This document shows positions 34,378-45,563 of a DNA stretch of 64,000 bases, one piece after another. Under the pieces are notes generated by a model. It worked only from the letters and a program-made list of their open reading frames with translations. It was not told where the DNA came from and ran no database searches. Position numbers and translations under genes: made by a program. The stretch spans positions 213,385 to 277,384 of the forward strand of contig JADCRB010000017.1 in assembly GCA_021464245.1 (NCBI GenBank), given 5' to 3'. Within the stretch, counting starts at the first letter, position 1. The number at the start of each line of letters is the position of its first letter. This DNA is from Carallia brachiata. Its lineage: Eukaryota > Streptophyta > Magnoliopsida > Malpighiales > Rhizophoraceae.

Positions 34378-34880
34378 TGTAAGAATATTTCTTATTTGGA
34401 CTGCCATTAATTGAATTTTCTGTTTTATTTAAAATCGGATCAGATGTGTAGCTCAATTATGGACCAGAATATTATTAAGTGATCCATTGGGTCATATTTA
34501 CCTCTTATGTCTGTACTATAATTAAAAATGTGTTTTAAGTACGGGCTTGAGGCCTAATTATGTTATTTGGTGTAGAGCCTGTTGTTAAGCCCATGATGGG
34601 TGGATTTAATTAGGGTTACAGTATAAATAAGGAGGCAGTCCCCTTTCCACACAGTTTTTTAGGGTTACGTTTAGTTCTCCCCATCATAACTTTCGTTCAT
34701 TGCCGACTGTGTAGGAGAGGAAGATCCTGATCTCTGACGTGCTTGCTTGTGCGTATTATTTTACAGTTCAAGTTAATCATCAACATGGCTACAAGAGGTA
34801 CGTGAGATCATTATTCATATTAATATAATTATGTGGTTCTAGTATTGATATGAGATCTTAGGATTAGAAAATTCCTAACA
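34378..34880 (+). repeat. 3' LTR of copia element 2
   Basis: 503 bp direct repeat of the 5' LTR, with about 20 substitutions and a short deletion in GGGTTAC(ATA)CGTTTAG-type sequence. It is preceded by the polypurine tract AAGTGGGAGAA at 34367-34377. Confidence 0.95.
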
Positions 34881-34885
34881 GTATG

Positions 34886-36022
34886 AGCGTAAAGTATGCT
34901 TCATGTAATGAGACTCAAATAGGGCCAAGGTCATGGGAAAAAGGTGCACTGGACACACAGGTTTCAGTTGCAAGTTTCAAAAGAGTTTGAACACATAGCC
35001 AGATACAATAAACAGGCAAGAGGTGAATAACATATGGCTCTCACATAATTTTTTTTTTAGGTTTTGAAACAAGGCTTTTCCTAGGGTGTAGAAAGTTAGA
35101 ATTTTGTATAAATACAGAATTCATAATAGAGTGATATGTGGCATGGTAAGTTAGAATTATATATTATCACAACTTATAATTTGAATTATAAAATAAATAT
35201 AATAATTCTTATTTTTATTTGATGTAATAAATACATTAATTTTTATTGTAAGAGTATTTATTTTCCCGTCCTTCTCTTTAACGCTGCTCTTTACACGTTT
35301 TTTTTTCAATTCTCTCTTCTTCTCTACAACGCTTTTTCTCTTTCCTTCTATTCAAAACCATAACCATTCATAGGTGTGGAGCCTTTTGCTTGTCGAATTT
35401 TAGAAGACTTGGAAAATTCTTTCGTGGAAAAAATTATCAGTCAGAAATCTCACGCCTCATTGGACATCGTGCAGAGGTGGAGCAATAACAATAAGTGTCA
35501 TGAAGAGGACCACAAAATAGCTCTTGAAGAGAGGAACTTGTAGGCCAGGCTTGGAGTATGCCTAAACAACTGGCTTTCAGATTTAAAAACAAAAAAAAAA
35601 AAACTAAGAAGTTTCGTATGATAGTTTTTAAAAAATTTTAAAATGATATTCGATGAATTTAAAAAATAAAAAAAAAATTATTAAATATTATTTAATTAAA
35701 TTATAGTATTATTTTAATATCACTTAAGTGAAATTACGTAGTTATACTCTTTCTAAAATGACAAATCCAAATTAATGGGATCCAAACGACAACCTGTTAG
35801 CTGTGCATTCATTGAGCGATTCAATTCAGAGTTTGTGGATACAAAATTTGTGATGTTCAGTTTCCATGGAGTAAATTGACCTGCCAATTGAAAACTCTTT
35901 AGAAAGACTTGAAGAATTGTGAGAGATATTGATATTATTGGACCTGATTTATTTTTTGCAAGTAAAGTAATATAATTTTTTTTTCCCAAAAACCAAAATG
36001 TGAAAAGTGTAGAACCAGGAAC
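34886..36022. other. intergenic DNA, no gene seen
   Basis: Mixed to AT-rich composition. A short segment near 35310-35345 (TCTTCTCTACAACGCTTTTTC) recurs near 38845-38870, hinting at an old duplication. No coding sequence recognised. Confidence 0.45.
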
Positions 36023-36375
36023 TAAAAGTGTGTTTGAAGTGCGAAGAAATGAGAGGAAAAGAGGAGAAAAAGAATGAAAGTGAAGAGAAAATAAAGTTAT
36101 TTGAAATAGTAGAAAAAGTTGAGAGAAAAAAATAGATGAAAGAAAAGATTAATAATAATTTGTGAGAGAAAAAGTAAAAAAAAAATAAAATTATTTGAAG
36201 TGGTAGAAAAAAGTGAGAGAAAAAAAATATGATAAAAGAAAATATAAATAGTAATTTGTGAGAGAAAAAGTAAAAAAAATAAAATTATTTAGAGTGGGTT
36301 AAAAAATTAAGAGAAAAAAAAAATAATTATATTTTTTTTCTTTCTTTATTTTTTTTCACACCAAACATGACATAA
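36023..36375. mobile_element. AG-rich MITE family, copy A (TAA target duplication)
   Basis: The element 36026-36372 (347 bp) lies between TAA at 36023-36025 and 36373-36375. It begins AAGTGTGTTTGAAGTGCG and ends CACACCAAACATGACA, sharing an inverted TGTTTG core. The body is repeated GAGAGAAAAAGT / AATAAAATTATTT words. It closely resembles the insert at 40954-41315. Confidence 0.6.
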
Positions 36376-36669
36376 AGTCGGCCTTTTCTACGTAAGAAAA
36401 TTCCTTTCGTGGAAAGAGTGTCAATCAACAACAAACAAAAGATGTCAGAGTGACAGCATATCATTTCTTCCTTTGCTTTTCCTTTTTTTTTTTTCGGGTT
36501 TCTTTTTTTTTTTTTCCTTATAAATGTAAACGCAATTATTTTCCTTGATTGAAATATTTTTTACCGTATTCTTTTTCTTTGCTTGGGTGGTCATCGACGT
36601 GTGTGGAAAAGACAGCCGTACAGGTTGTTGTCACGCAGCTACCCCTCATTGTTGTGCAGCTGTAAGAAA

Positions 36670-37409
36670 TAAGGACCTGTTTAGATTAATTGTTGAATGT
36701 TATTGTTACTGATTACTGTTATTGATTACTGTTACTGATTGCTGATTACTGATTTCTACTTGCTGTTGTCGATTGCTGATAAAATTAATAAAGTGTTTGG
36801 TTAATTTTATACTTGCTGTTACTGTTCAATAATGAAATGTCTAATTTAGACATAATTTGTGTAGATATATATATTAAATATTTTTATTTTTGTATTTATA
36901 ATTTTATATTTTAGAATAATATTTTAAAATAATATTGAGAATTATTTTACGTAATTTTAAATTTTTTAAAAAATATAATTTTTTATTAAATTATAAATTA
37001 TATTTGAGATTTTTTTTATAAATGTCCACATTAAAGAAAATTAAAGTAAAAAAATATTATTAAGAATATTTGAAAAAAAATTATTGAAATTATATAATAC
37101 TAATAATAAATTAATATATCTAATTCATATGTGAAGTAAAAAAAAATAATAGTAAAATTATGTAAATATTCTTTAAGGGTAATTTAGTCCATATAAATTA
37201 TTATTAATATTAAAAAGTGAAAAGTAATCTAAAAAGTAGTAAAAAGTAGGTCGGAGCTGCTTTTCAATCAGCTGCTGTTAGGAAGTCAAATAAAGAAATA
37301 AGCAGAATCAAAAAGTAACATTAAAAAGTTTACCAAACATCTATCTTCCTACTTTTTGAAAACGAAACGCAAATACACCCCTTTAAAAGTTAACCCAAAC
37401 ACCCCCTAA
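36670..37409. mobile_element. PIF/Harbinger-like MITE, 734 bp, TAA target duplication
   Basis: Left end GGACCTGTTTAGATTAATT (36673-) and inverted right end GGGGGTGTTTGGGTTAACT (from 37406) match at 13 of 19 positions. Flanking TAA lies at 36670-36672 and 37407-37409. No coding. Near the left end are tandem TTACTGATTACTG words. Confidence 0.65.
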
Positions 37410-39520
37410 ATGAGAAGTAAGTGATGCCAGTGACATTAGAAATTAATTACTGATCAGTGCAGTCAACCAATTTTTAATACCTACAGGCTGGATGTTTGAT
37501 GGAATTAATAATTGAGTTTGGATACATGTATGTAGTCTTTTGTGTACCGAGACTAATATTACATATCAGTAAAAAAAAAAAAAAAAAAAAAGAAGACTAA
37601 TATTACATTATTAATATTTTTTAAATTAAAATTTAAATATAAATAAATATTTTTTAAAATTTAAGATATAGATCTTAAATAACGTACGTTAAAAAAATTA
37701 TTATTATATTAATTGGTACAAAGATTGGGCACCAACCTCAGTATTCCGATCTTTTCTGTTAATAATTTACTTGAGAATGGCGCATGGAGAAGTTAGGACA
37801 TATTTTACTTTTATTTTTTTTAATTAATAAGTGAAGTGAGGTCAGAAAATAAGAAAATAACTACTAAAATTTGAATATAAAACAAAAAAATTTTAATAAA
37901 ATATTTTAACCAATTATATTAAAAATACATATTTCTTTTTATTTGCTCTGCAAGCAAGTAATCTAAATTAGTTTTAGCATATCAAATTGCACACTTGGCC
38001 TAAGAGCAAGTCATCTATTAAATTTATATAAAAAAGTGTCCCTCTTCTTCTCTCAAAGTTTTAAGAATTGAATCAATAATTGAATCGAAAAGTTCAAAAG
38101 TTTAAGGTTCCACCGATTCAGCCTGTTTAACCGTTATTAAACTGATAAAATCAGTATTTAATATTACATATAAAAAATTAAATATTTATGTACATTTATA
38201 TAATATATTAATATTTAAAATTTAACATATATATATATATTGAAATGCTTATATTTGTATCCTTAAGATATCTGATTTAAAATTTATTTTAAAATGGAAA
38301 CTTATTTATCTTACCCTATGATTTGTAAATTTATATGCTTATAATATACTTTAACATATGTTTTAAAAAATGACCTTTGAATATCTATGAAACATTTAAT
38401 TTATTTCTAGAAATATATCATTTGAATATTTGTAAAGTAGTACATATTTTTGGTAAAATAGAAACATATTAATTACTTATGAAACTAGCAACGAATTAAT
38501 TATTTTTAAAAAATAAAAATACATTAATGACTTTTAAGAGAAAATAGGCATGCAAATAATTGATAAAGTAGAAGTATTACCAATTTTAATTAAGGTATGT
38601 TGGCATCTATTGACAGTTATTGTTTTTTTTTTTCATTTTTTTTGGGTGTTTTTTCTCTTTGAACCAAATCTTCTTTGTTAGAAAAATCGAGACCAGTTCG
38701 TTGATTCACAATTCAATCCACCTGTTCACCCGGTTCTTGATCGATTTTTCAACTCAACGGTTTTTTAAAACTAATCGGATCAGACCTTAAACTGGTTCTT
38801 AATTTTTTTAGTTAAACCAATTAGTTCGATCTGATTCTTCCAACATTGTCTTCTTTACAACGCTTTTTCTCTTCTCTCTATGTCATAATGTCATATATAG
38901 CAAGGAGCATTTTGCCCTTATGATTGTTTAGATGAGAATAGTAATAGTAAATTATGGGTGTGTGATGGAATATGTCTTTCTAATCATATAGAAAAATCAA
39001 AGTTTTGCATTTTTTGATGAATTTATATTATTTTTATTTGAATCTCTTACGTTTACATCTCATATAATGGTTGCAAAAACAATATCAATCTGATAACACT
39101 AAACTTAAATTCATAAATATATGGAATCTTTGAACGAGAAGTGTGATCAGGCAATTAATTATTACTCGTGGCAAGGAGGAAACCACCATGTTTGATGGTT
39201 ATGGCTTTGAGAAATAAACTTTTATGATGCAATTATCCTTCGCTTGAGGTCAACACTTGCATTAAAAATATTCCAATTTAATCAATCATGCAAAGATAAA
39301 TAAATCAAATATGCTAGCTATCTTTTTCATTGACGATACTGTATGGATGTTTATTGAGTTTTAATTAAGTATCATTATGTTGGCGAAAAAAATTTAATGC
39401 AAAATAAATGCAGACTTATAATATATTATATAATGATTAATGTGATCAATGAAAAAAATTTATCGTAAATATATCGATTATTGAATCTGTGAATTAAAAC
39501 TGAAATAACTGTCGTTTGTC
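37410..39520. other. AT-rich intergenic DNA; possible old inverted-repeat element at 38050-38850
   Basis: No gene seen. Around 38100-38130 the plus strand has AGTTTAAGGTTCCACCGATTCAG. Around 38770-38800 the reverse complement reads AGTTTAAGGTCTGATCCGAT, and both regions are rich in AACCGG/CCGGTT-type words, as in some old terminal-repeat elements. Evidence is weak. Confidence 0.35.
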
Positions 39521-39790
39521 AATACCTCATTTAACCACCTCCATAAAGACAAGTCCACCACTTTAATATCAGTGAGACCGAGTGTGTCTCCCCCACTAGA
39601 GATTATAATGATTGTTGAGTCTGAAACCTAACGTCATGCTATAATTTTTAGCCATGTGACGTGACTAGTCAGCATTTGTCATTTGAGGGTACAGATCTAA
39701 AGAGTCAAATTTGGGTCACCATATATAAAACGTACACCAATTTACTATTGAGCTATCACCTCTAACGATAATTGTTAGTAATTCTATGAT
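39520..39790. repeat. diverged dispersed repeat, partner of 7360-7620
   Basis: Shares ordered motifs with 7360-7620 (CTCATTT, AACCACCTCCATAA, AATATCA, AGAGATT, CAGCATTTGTCA). Too diverged for clear borders. Confidence 0.35.
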
Positions 39791-39856
39791 TAATTAGTTG
39801 CAATCACACGTTAAAACATTAAAAGAAATATGCAATTAGCATTAATAACAGTGCAA

Positions 39857-41936
39857 CGTGTAAATTTATGTATGCCATGTATCAACCTAACATAAACGTG
39901 CAAGTAAAATCTCTTTTCTATTTCGATACAAACAAACATTTACATAGCTGTAATATGTTGTTTGTTGTTGCTTCCACACTTCCATAACAAAAATTTAGAT
40001 TTTTATCTTGAAATTTATAAATTTTAATTCTAAAAAAGAGTGTGCAATTTATTTAAATGAGAAAATTTAAATTTATTGCATAATTCACGACTAATAGATT
40101 TTTTAATAAAAAATAATTATTTGTTATGAAAATGGAAAGTGGGAGTCATTTCATCGAAGAGCACAGTTTCTGCTCTGAGAAATTGTTAGGACAAAGCATA
40201 CTCGTCAATTTAATGTAATCACATTAATAAAATGAGAAATAATAAAAATAATCATCAATTATCACTTGTTCTTGATATTATACAAATATTAATATAATTG
40301 TACTAAATTCATGATTAGTTATTATAGAAACAAATATAATTTATTGTTTCATTTTAATTTTACACAAAATCTTAATGTGATTACATAAAATTCACGATCG
40401 ATTATACTTTATATTTTATTTAGCCAATTTCTCTAAAAGAATTATTGGAAACAGAAAATTTTCTAATTGGACTGGCTTTATTAACGGGTCATTCATTTGA
40501 AATTCACCTAATTTGTGTAATAATAAATATATTTTATATAATAATGATAAAAAATATAAATTAAAATAATAATAATATTTTTATATATCATTTATTATTA
40601 TTATATTTATATAAAATATAAATCTAAATATTATTTAACTATCTTCTTGTATAGCCGTACACTTCATCCCTTATTAATAATCGAACGGGTCAATTGCGTG
40701 TTAAAACGGAATGTACAGGAGTCGTAAGCCCATGTTTGCATTAGCCAGTCGACGTGAACTCCGAGATTACAATTATTCAATCAAGGGCATGATGGTAATT
40801 GAGATACCCGCAATTTCACAATATTCTTATTCCCATCGGAGAATGATTCCATTGAAAGGCTAAGGGGAGTCAACACAATCGCAAAACAGAAAAGACAGAC
40901 TTCATTTTCCACCTGCATCTCAGTGGCCCTGTAAAAAGCGTCGGGGACACTAAGAGTGTGTTTAGAGCGCGAGAAGAAGAGGAGAAAAGAGGAAAAAGGA
41001 AGTGAAAAAGAAAGAAAGTGAAGAGAAAATAAAATTATTTAGAGTGATAAAAAAAATTGAAAAAAAAAAAATAAGTGAAAGAAAAGGTGAATAATAATTT
41101 GTGAGAGAAAAAGTGAAGAGAAAATAAAATTGTTTAGAGTGGTAGAAAAAGGTGAGAGAAAGAAAATATGGTAAAAGAAAAGGTAAATAATAATTTATGA
41201 GAGAAAAAGTAGAGAGAAAATAAAATTATTTGGAGTAGTGTAGAAAGTAAAATAATAATAATAATAATAATAATAATTATACTTTTCTTTTCTCCTAAAT
41301 TTTTCCTAGAATACCAAATATCACACGTGAATCATATTGTAGCAATTAATTTGTTAATAGCTTTATCATCTATCGTGCCATAGTAGTACCAAGTACGAGG
41401 TTCACACAAGAAGATATTTTTTAACTCTTTAATAAAAACAAGGACATTTGTTGAAAGAGAGGGTTTTTTTTCCTTTTTAAAAGTGCTGTTTAGTTTATGA
41501 AAAGAATAAAAATACGTAAATATATTTAATGAGATAAAAAAAAATAAGTAATTAATTAAGCGGTTTATTTATTTTTTTAAATTTGATATATCTTTTATAA
41601 TTTAGTAGTCTAAATATTTACTGTATTTTCACTTATACATACTTACAAAAGTTTTTTGTTATGTGAAATTAGATAAAAAAAAATTCTGACAAAAAAAAAG
41701 TGTTAGAAAAGTTTACTTTTCTTTGTTTTGATAGGACTAGAGGTTTGGTTAAAAAAAAGGATATGACTAGAAAGATTTAACTTAAATCATTCGACTCAAC
41801 CTGTTTGAAATTTAACTTTATTTGATTTGTATTGAATGAAAAAGTCCATAATCTATAGCAACATGTTTCTTTTAGATATGTAATTTTAAAATTGAATTAT
41901 TATATCATAATGTTAATTAATATTTTGTCAATACTC
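39857..41936. repeat. 1.7-kb dispersed duplicate, copy 2 (partner at 21401-23140)
   Basis: Same orientation and order as copy 1, about 90% identical by eye. It is longer only because of the extra AG-rich element at 40954-41315. Shared landmarks include CGTGCAAGTAAAATCTC, GGACTGGCTTTATTAACGG, TTATTCCCATCGG and ACACGTGAATCATATTGT. Confidence 0.85.
40951..41318. mobile_element. AG-rich MITE family, copy B, inserted in duplicate copy 2
   Basis: In copy 1 of the 1.7-kb repeat the site reads GGACACTAATATCACACG. Here GGACACTAA is followed by GAGTGTGTTTAGAGCGCGAG, about 360 bp of GAGAGAAAAAGT-type sequence, then ...ATACCAAATATCACACG. The comparison shows the insertion directly. The target duplication is TAA with a changed right copy (AAA) or just AA. 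An ATA/AAT trinucleotide run lies near 41250-41277. Confidence 0.75.
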
Positions 41937-42600
41937 TTCAAAAGACATATACTATAAAACGATATTTATAATGTACACCTAATTATAATTTAATTAGTAA
42001 CATATTTTATAGATAGATCATCTAAAATTTTAAATTAATTAAAATTTTAAGTTTTGTGTTTGGATTAGATGTTTTTAGTAATAGATAATATAATAAAAAA
42101 TGCAAACCTAATTTTTGTATGAAATAAAAATATCACAATTGATTAACTCGAAATCCGTTGAATCCGATCCAAAACCCCGAAATTTGAAATACTTGAGACT
42201 CGATGAACTTGAAAATCATATGACCCGAAACCTAAATAACCCGAAACTCAAAAGACTTGATCTGACACTGACACTATCTACCCGTTTTCGACCTCTAGAT
42301 ATGACTAAAGAAAGAAACCCTGTGAAAATTGGATGAAGAGTCATTGTAGGACCCACTATTTATTTTTCTCCGAAATTTGCGATGAAGGCAAAAGAAATCG
42401 GCTAACAACATTTTTATTTAGAGAATACCATATTTCTTGGTTATCCTTCCAAACAAATAAACGAAAAGTTGGCTACATGGCCGAACTAGGAATATTATAC
42501 AATGGGAGCAAAGTTCCATACATAAACAAAAATAATAAAACTTCATGAATTCAAAGGGCAACAAAATAATCAATCTCCATTAGTTAAAAATAAGTACTAT
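41937..42600. other. AT-rich intergenic DNA, no gene seen
   Basis: Short frames only. 42130-42340 is richer in ACCCGAAAC/CTTGA words, possibly a fragment of an unknown repeat. Confidence 0.4.
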
Positions 42601-42827
42601 AATTTGTGTAAAAAGAAATTCTCTCCTTGACTATGTCTCGTGGGAGCTCATTCCTTGTCTTCCTATAAGACTTTCCTCTTCTAAATGAGATATCCCTCTC
42701 CAAGGAGAGTTTTTATATCTTTCTTGAGAGTTTTTGAGAGCTTTTTCCCTTCTGTTTTGTTTCTTTTACTTTAGTCCCTGTTTTTTTTTTGTTGTTTTTT
42801 ATTCTCTTTTTTTCAAAAAATCTTTCA

Positions 42828-43900
42828 ATGGCAGATGATATTATTGATATCAGCTCAACATCAGATAATGAAGCCTATCCTAGTAGAAAATCCTATCTCT
42901 AGGGTAAGCTGTGGACTGAAAAGCCTTTCAATCCAATGGCATTACTGAATACTATGTAGATGGCTTGTAAGTTACGTAGACCAATAAAGGACAAAGAGAT
43001 TAATTCAAATTTGTTCAATTTTAAATTTTCATCCACAAAAGACAAGCAACATGTTTTAGAAATGCTCTTTGGTGGTTCGATAAGCAAGTTCTCATCCTTA
43101 AGGAGATTGAAGCAAATGATCAACCATCAAAAGTTGAGATGTTCTGGGTTCCTTTGTGTGGTATGGCCTATGACTTGCCTCTCAGTGCAATGACAAAAGG
43201 AACAGCTATGGCTTTAGCAAATTGGATTGGGAGGTTTATATCCCTCGATGAAGAAAGCGTTGAGGGATGGGGCAGATTCCTGTGTTTTAGAGTTTTCTTT
43301 GACGTTTGTGGCTCATTGTAGTAAGATCAAGTAGAGGAATGATGATGTGACATTGATTGATTTTAAGTATGAGCATCTCCCAAATTTCTGCTACTATTGT
43401 GGTTTTCTGAGGCATATGAAGAAAGATGGCAAGCTACTTTTTGGTGACAATGATGATGATGAACAGTTGCCAAAACCAATGTGTAGTTTTGGTGAGGATC
43501 TACGTGGTTCTCCTAAAATAGCTACTATCAAAGTGGTACAACAATGTGGATCGGTTGGGGATTCGGGGAAAGCTCAGTCTTAAGATCAACAGGCGACAAT
43601 ACTCAGTCATCGAAATTTTATGGTTCCCGATCAGATTTAGACATCTCGGTATGGGATCAGAGATATACAATGCAATTGCAGGATGCAGATATTGTGGAAT
43701 TAGTGCTAGCAGATATCACGGGACTTCAAATCTAGCCATAAAAATCTTGGGATAACAGATGCACTCAAAAACAGAAACCGCTTTTTGTTGATGTTGTTTC
43801 CTTAGGGGATATGACAGCTGCCAATGAAAATCTTCTACCTAAAAGCTTGGGACTACAAAAGTTGGGTACTGACCAGCTAGACCATAAGAGTACAAAGTTT
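42828..43900 (+). pseudogene. LINE ORF1 (DUF4283-like, zinc knuckle), broken
   Basis: Begins MADDIIDISS and is cut by stops near 42900 and 42957. In successive frames it encodes hallmarks of plant LINE ORF1: DLPLSAMTKGTAMALANWIG with IGRFISLDEESVEGWGRF (about 43165-43280), and a zinc knuckle LPNFCYYCGFLRHMKKDG (about 43375-43430) whose final Cys is changed to Gly. ORF1 proteins bind the LINE RNA. Confidence 0.75.
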
Positions 43901-44321
43901 TAATTGAGAATACCACCAACTTGGACATGTCACCAGTGGACCTACAACCACACCAACATGGGATACTAGATGAGAGTACTAATTTGGCAGGGTCAGTGAG
44001 AAAAGTCTGCATTGATCGTTCAAAACTAGCATAGCTGAAGCCCTTTTTACTGGGTTGGATTCAATTATTTATAAGCGGGATGGAAATATTTCTAAACGGG
44101 CAAAGAACAAAAGTAGCTGTAACACCAGGCGCAAGGATGCTTCTTAAACTAGGAAATACGTCGTATTGGTGGGAAAGAGAAAGTTGTCAGCCTTTCTCAA
44201 GATGATAATATAATACTATTCAACTGCTCTTGGAAAAATTCAAATGATCTCCTACTCAAACTTCACTTGGCAATATTATTCTTTCATCGGCAGAGGCTGC
44301 AGGGCAGCCCTATCGACAACC

Positions 44322-44930
44322 ATGAATCTGTTAGTCAAGAATTGTCGTGGGCTTGAGAACCCGCGTGCACTTCGAAGGTTGAAAAAGCTGTTACAGCTTA
44401 AAGTTTCCACCTTGGTTTTCCTCATGGAAACAAAGTTACAACAAAGTGAGATGAACAACTTGAAGCAACTTTTGAATTTCCCAAATGGGTTAATTGTTGA
44501 TTGTGCAATAGTAGGGAGGCAGTGCAGTGGAGGTTTGGGATTTTTGTGGTGGGATTCAATATTTGTTGCTATACAAACCTTTTTGGCACACCATATTGAT
44601 GCTATTATTTTTTACAACCTTCAATTCTCAGAGTGAAGGTTCACCAGGATATATGGGTGACCAAAGGAAGGAAATAAAACTTGACTTAGGATTTATTAGC
44701 CTCACATAACAATTGTCTACATCGTCCATGATTATGTGGAGGCGATTTTAATGAGATTTTCTTTGCTTCTGAGAAAAGAGGTGGGTGAACAAAACCTGCT
44801 TCACTAATGCAAACTTTTCAAGATGTTGTGTAGTTATGTGATTTACGGGAACTTCAGTACAGTGGACATAAGTATACATGGAAAAATGGTTGCTCCAGCA
44901 ATGAAAATGTCTAAAAAATGACTTGAAACA
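44322..44930 (+). pseudogene. LINE ORF2 endonuclease N-terminus, broken
   Basis: MNLLVKNCRGLENPRALRRL and VFLMETKL match the start of the AP-type endonuclease of plant L1 ORF2. The usual Trp of the SWNCRGLG motif is Lys here. After a frame break near 44635, LCGGDFNEI (about 44735-44760) and LRELQYSGHKYTWKNG (about 44845-44890) follow in other frames. The catalytic His region and all of the reverse transcriptase are absent. Confidence 0.8.
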
Positions 44931-45423
44931 ATGCTGGCAAGATAAAAGTAGATAAACGGAAATTAATTCTAACTCTCACTTGATTAAAAAAAAAAAAAGG
45001 TAGAAGATCTTAAGACGAAAATAATCCTATTTGACCACTATACATTACTGACATCCAAAAATAGAATAATTTTGAATTACGAGTAACTGGCCAAGCCGCT
45101 AAAGTAGCTAAAATAGTGATAAATCATGTCAGTAAAATAGCTCCTAAAGAAACTCCATCTATTCCTAATCTCCTGTAAAAATCAAAAAATTTGATCCATT
45201 TATAGTCCTCTGTCAATTGGATTAAGGGATCCTCCAATTGTGATTCAATGCATTTTAATAAGCATTATTAGTAATCCAAAGTTCCAGTTTTATATTATAG
45301 ACTAGCCTAAATTACTTATATTGAGATTTTATTGAATGTATCTAATAAGTGGCATTGAATGCATTCATTTTTCTGGTACTATAATAATGCTCATTGTATT
45401 ACTACTCGTGCATGGCATTTTTT

Positions 45424-45563
45424 AATATACTATTTTAAGAGGTTGAGCATTTGCTCAACTACGAGGTGGGGGGTTCAACTCCTACCAACCTCATTTCCCC
45501 ATCCCCTTATATGACCAATAGGGCTTCTTGTAAACCAAAAAAGAAATTAATATACTATTTTAA
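45424..45563 (+). mobile_element. SINE, CTTGTAAAC-tail family, copy 3, perfect 17-bp target duplication
   Basis: The element 45441-45546 is flanked by TTAATATACTATTTTAA at 45424-45440 and 45547-45563, identical in all 17 bases. It begins GAGGTTGAGCATTTGCTCAA, which folds as a D-arm-like hairpin, has box-B-like GGTTCAACTCC, and ends TTCTTGTAAACC plus an A run. At about 106 bp it is short for a SINE. Confidence 0.9.

Larger units (their letters stand above)
28274..34885 (+). mobile_element. Ty1/copia LTR retrotransposon, full length but decayed, 5-bp GTATG target duplication
   Basis: The element spans 28279-34880 (6602 bp) between GTATG at 28274-28278 and 34881-34885. LTRs of 508 and 503 bp begin TGTAAGAATATT and end CCTAACA, with about 20 differences by eye, so it is clearly older than the element at 18546. 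It carries a primer site, gag, protease, integrase, RT and RNase H in copia order, and a polypurine tract (AAGTGGGAGAA) just before the 3' LTR. At least five stops or frameshifts break gag-pol. Confidence 0.96.
42600..44935 (+). mobile_element. L1-type LINE, 5' part kept, reverse transcriptase missing, decayed
   Basis: A T-rich leader is followed by a broken ORF1 (from 42828) and the start of ORF2 (from 44322). The sequence stops being LINE-like at about 44930, before any reverse transcriptase. An A run follows at about 44986-44998, which might be a tail after internal deletion. No target duplication was found. Plant LINEs are usually truncated at the 5' end, so retention of the 5' side is unusual. 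Confidence 0.8.

Noticed and set aside
21401..41936. Idea that the two 1.7-kb repeats are LTRs of one giant element
   Set aside because: No primer site or polypurine tract next to them, and the DNA between holds a BAHD gene and complete independent transposons with their own target duplications.
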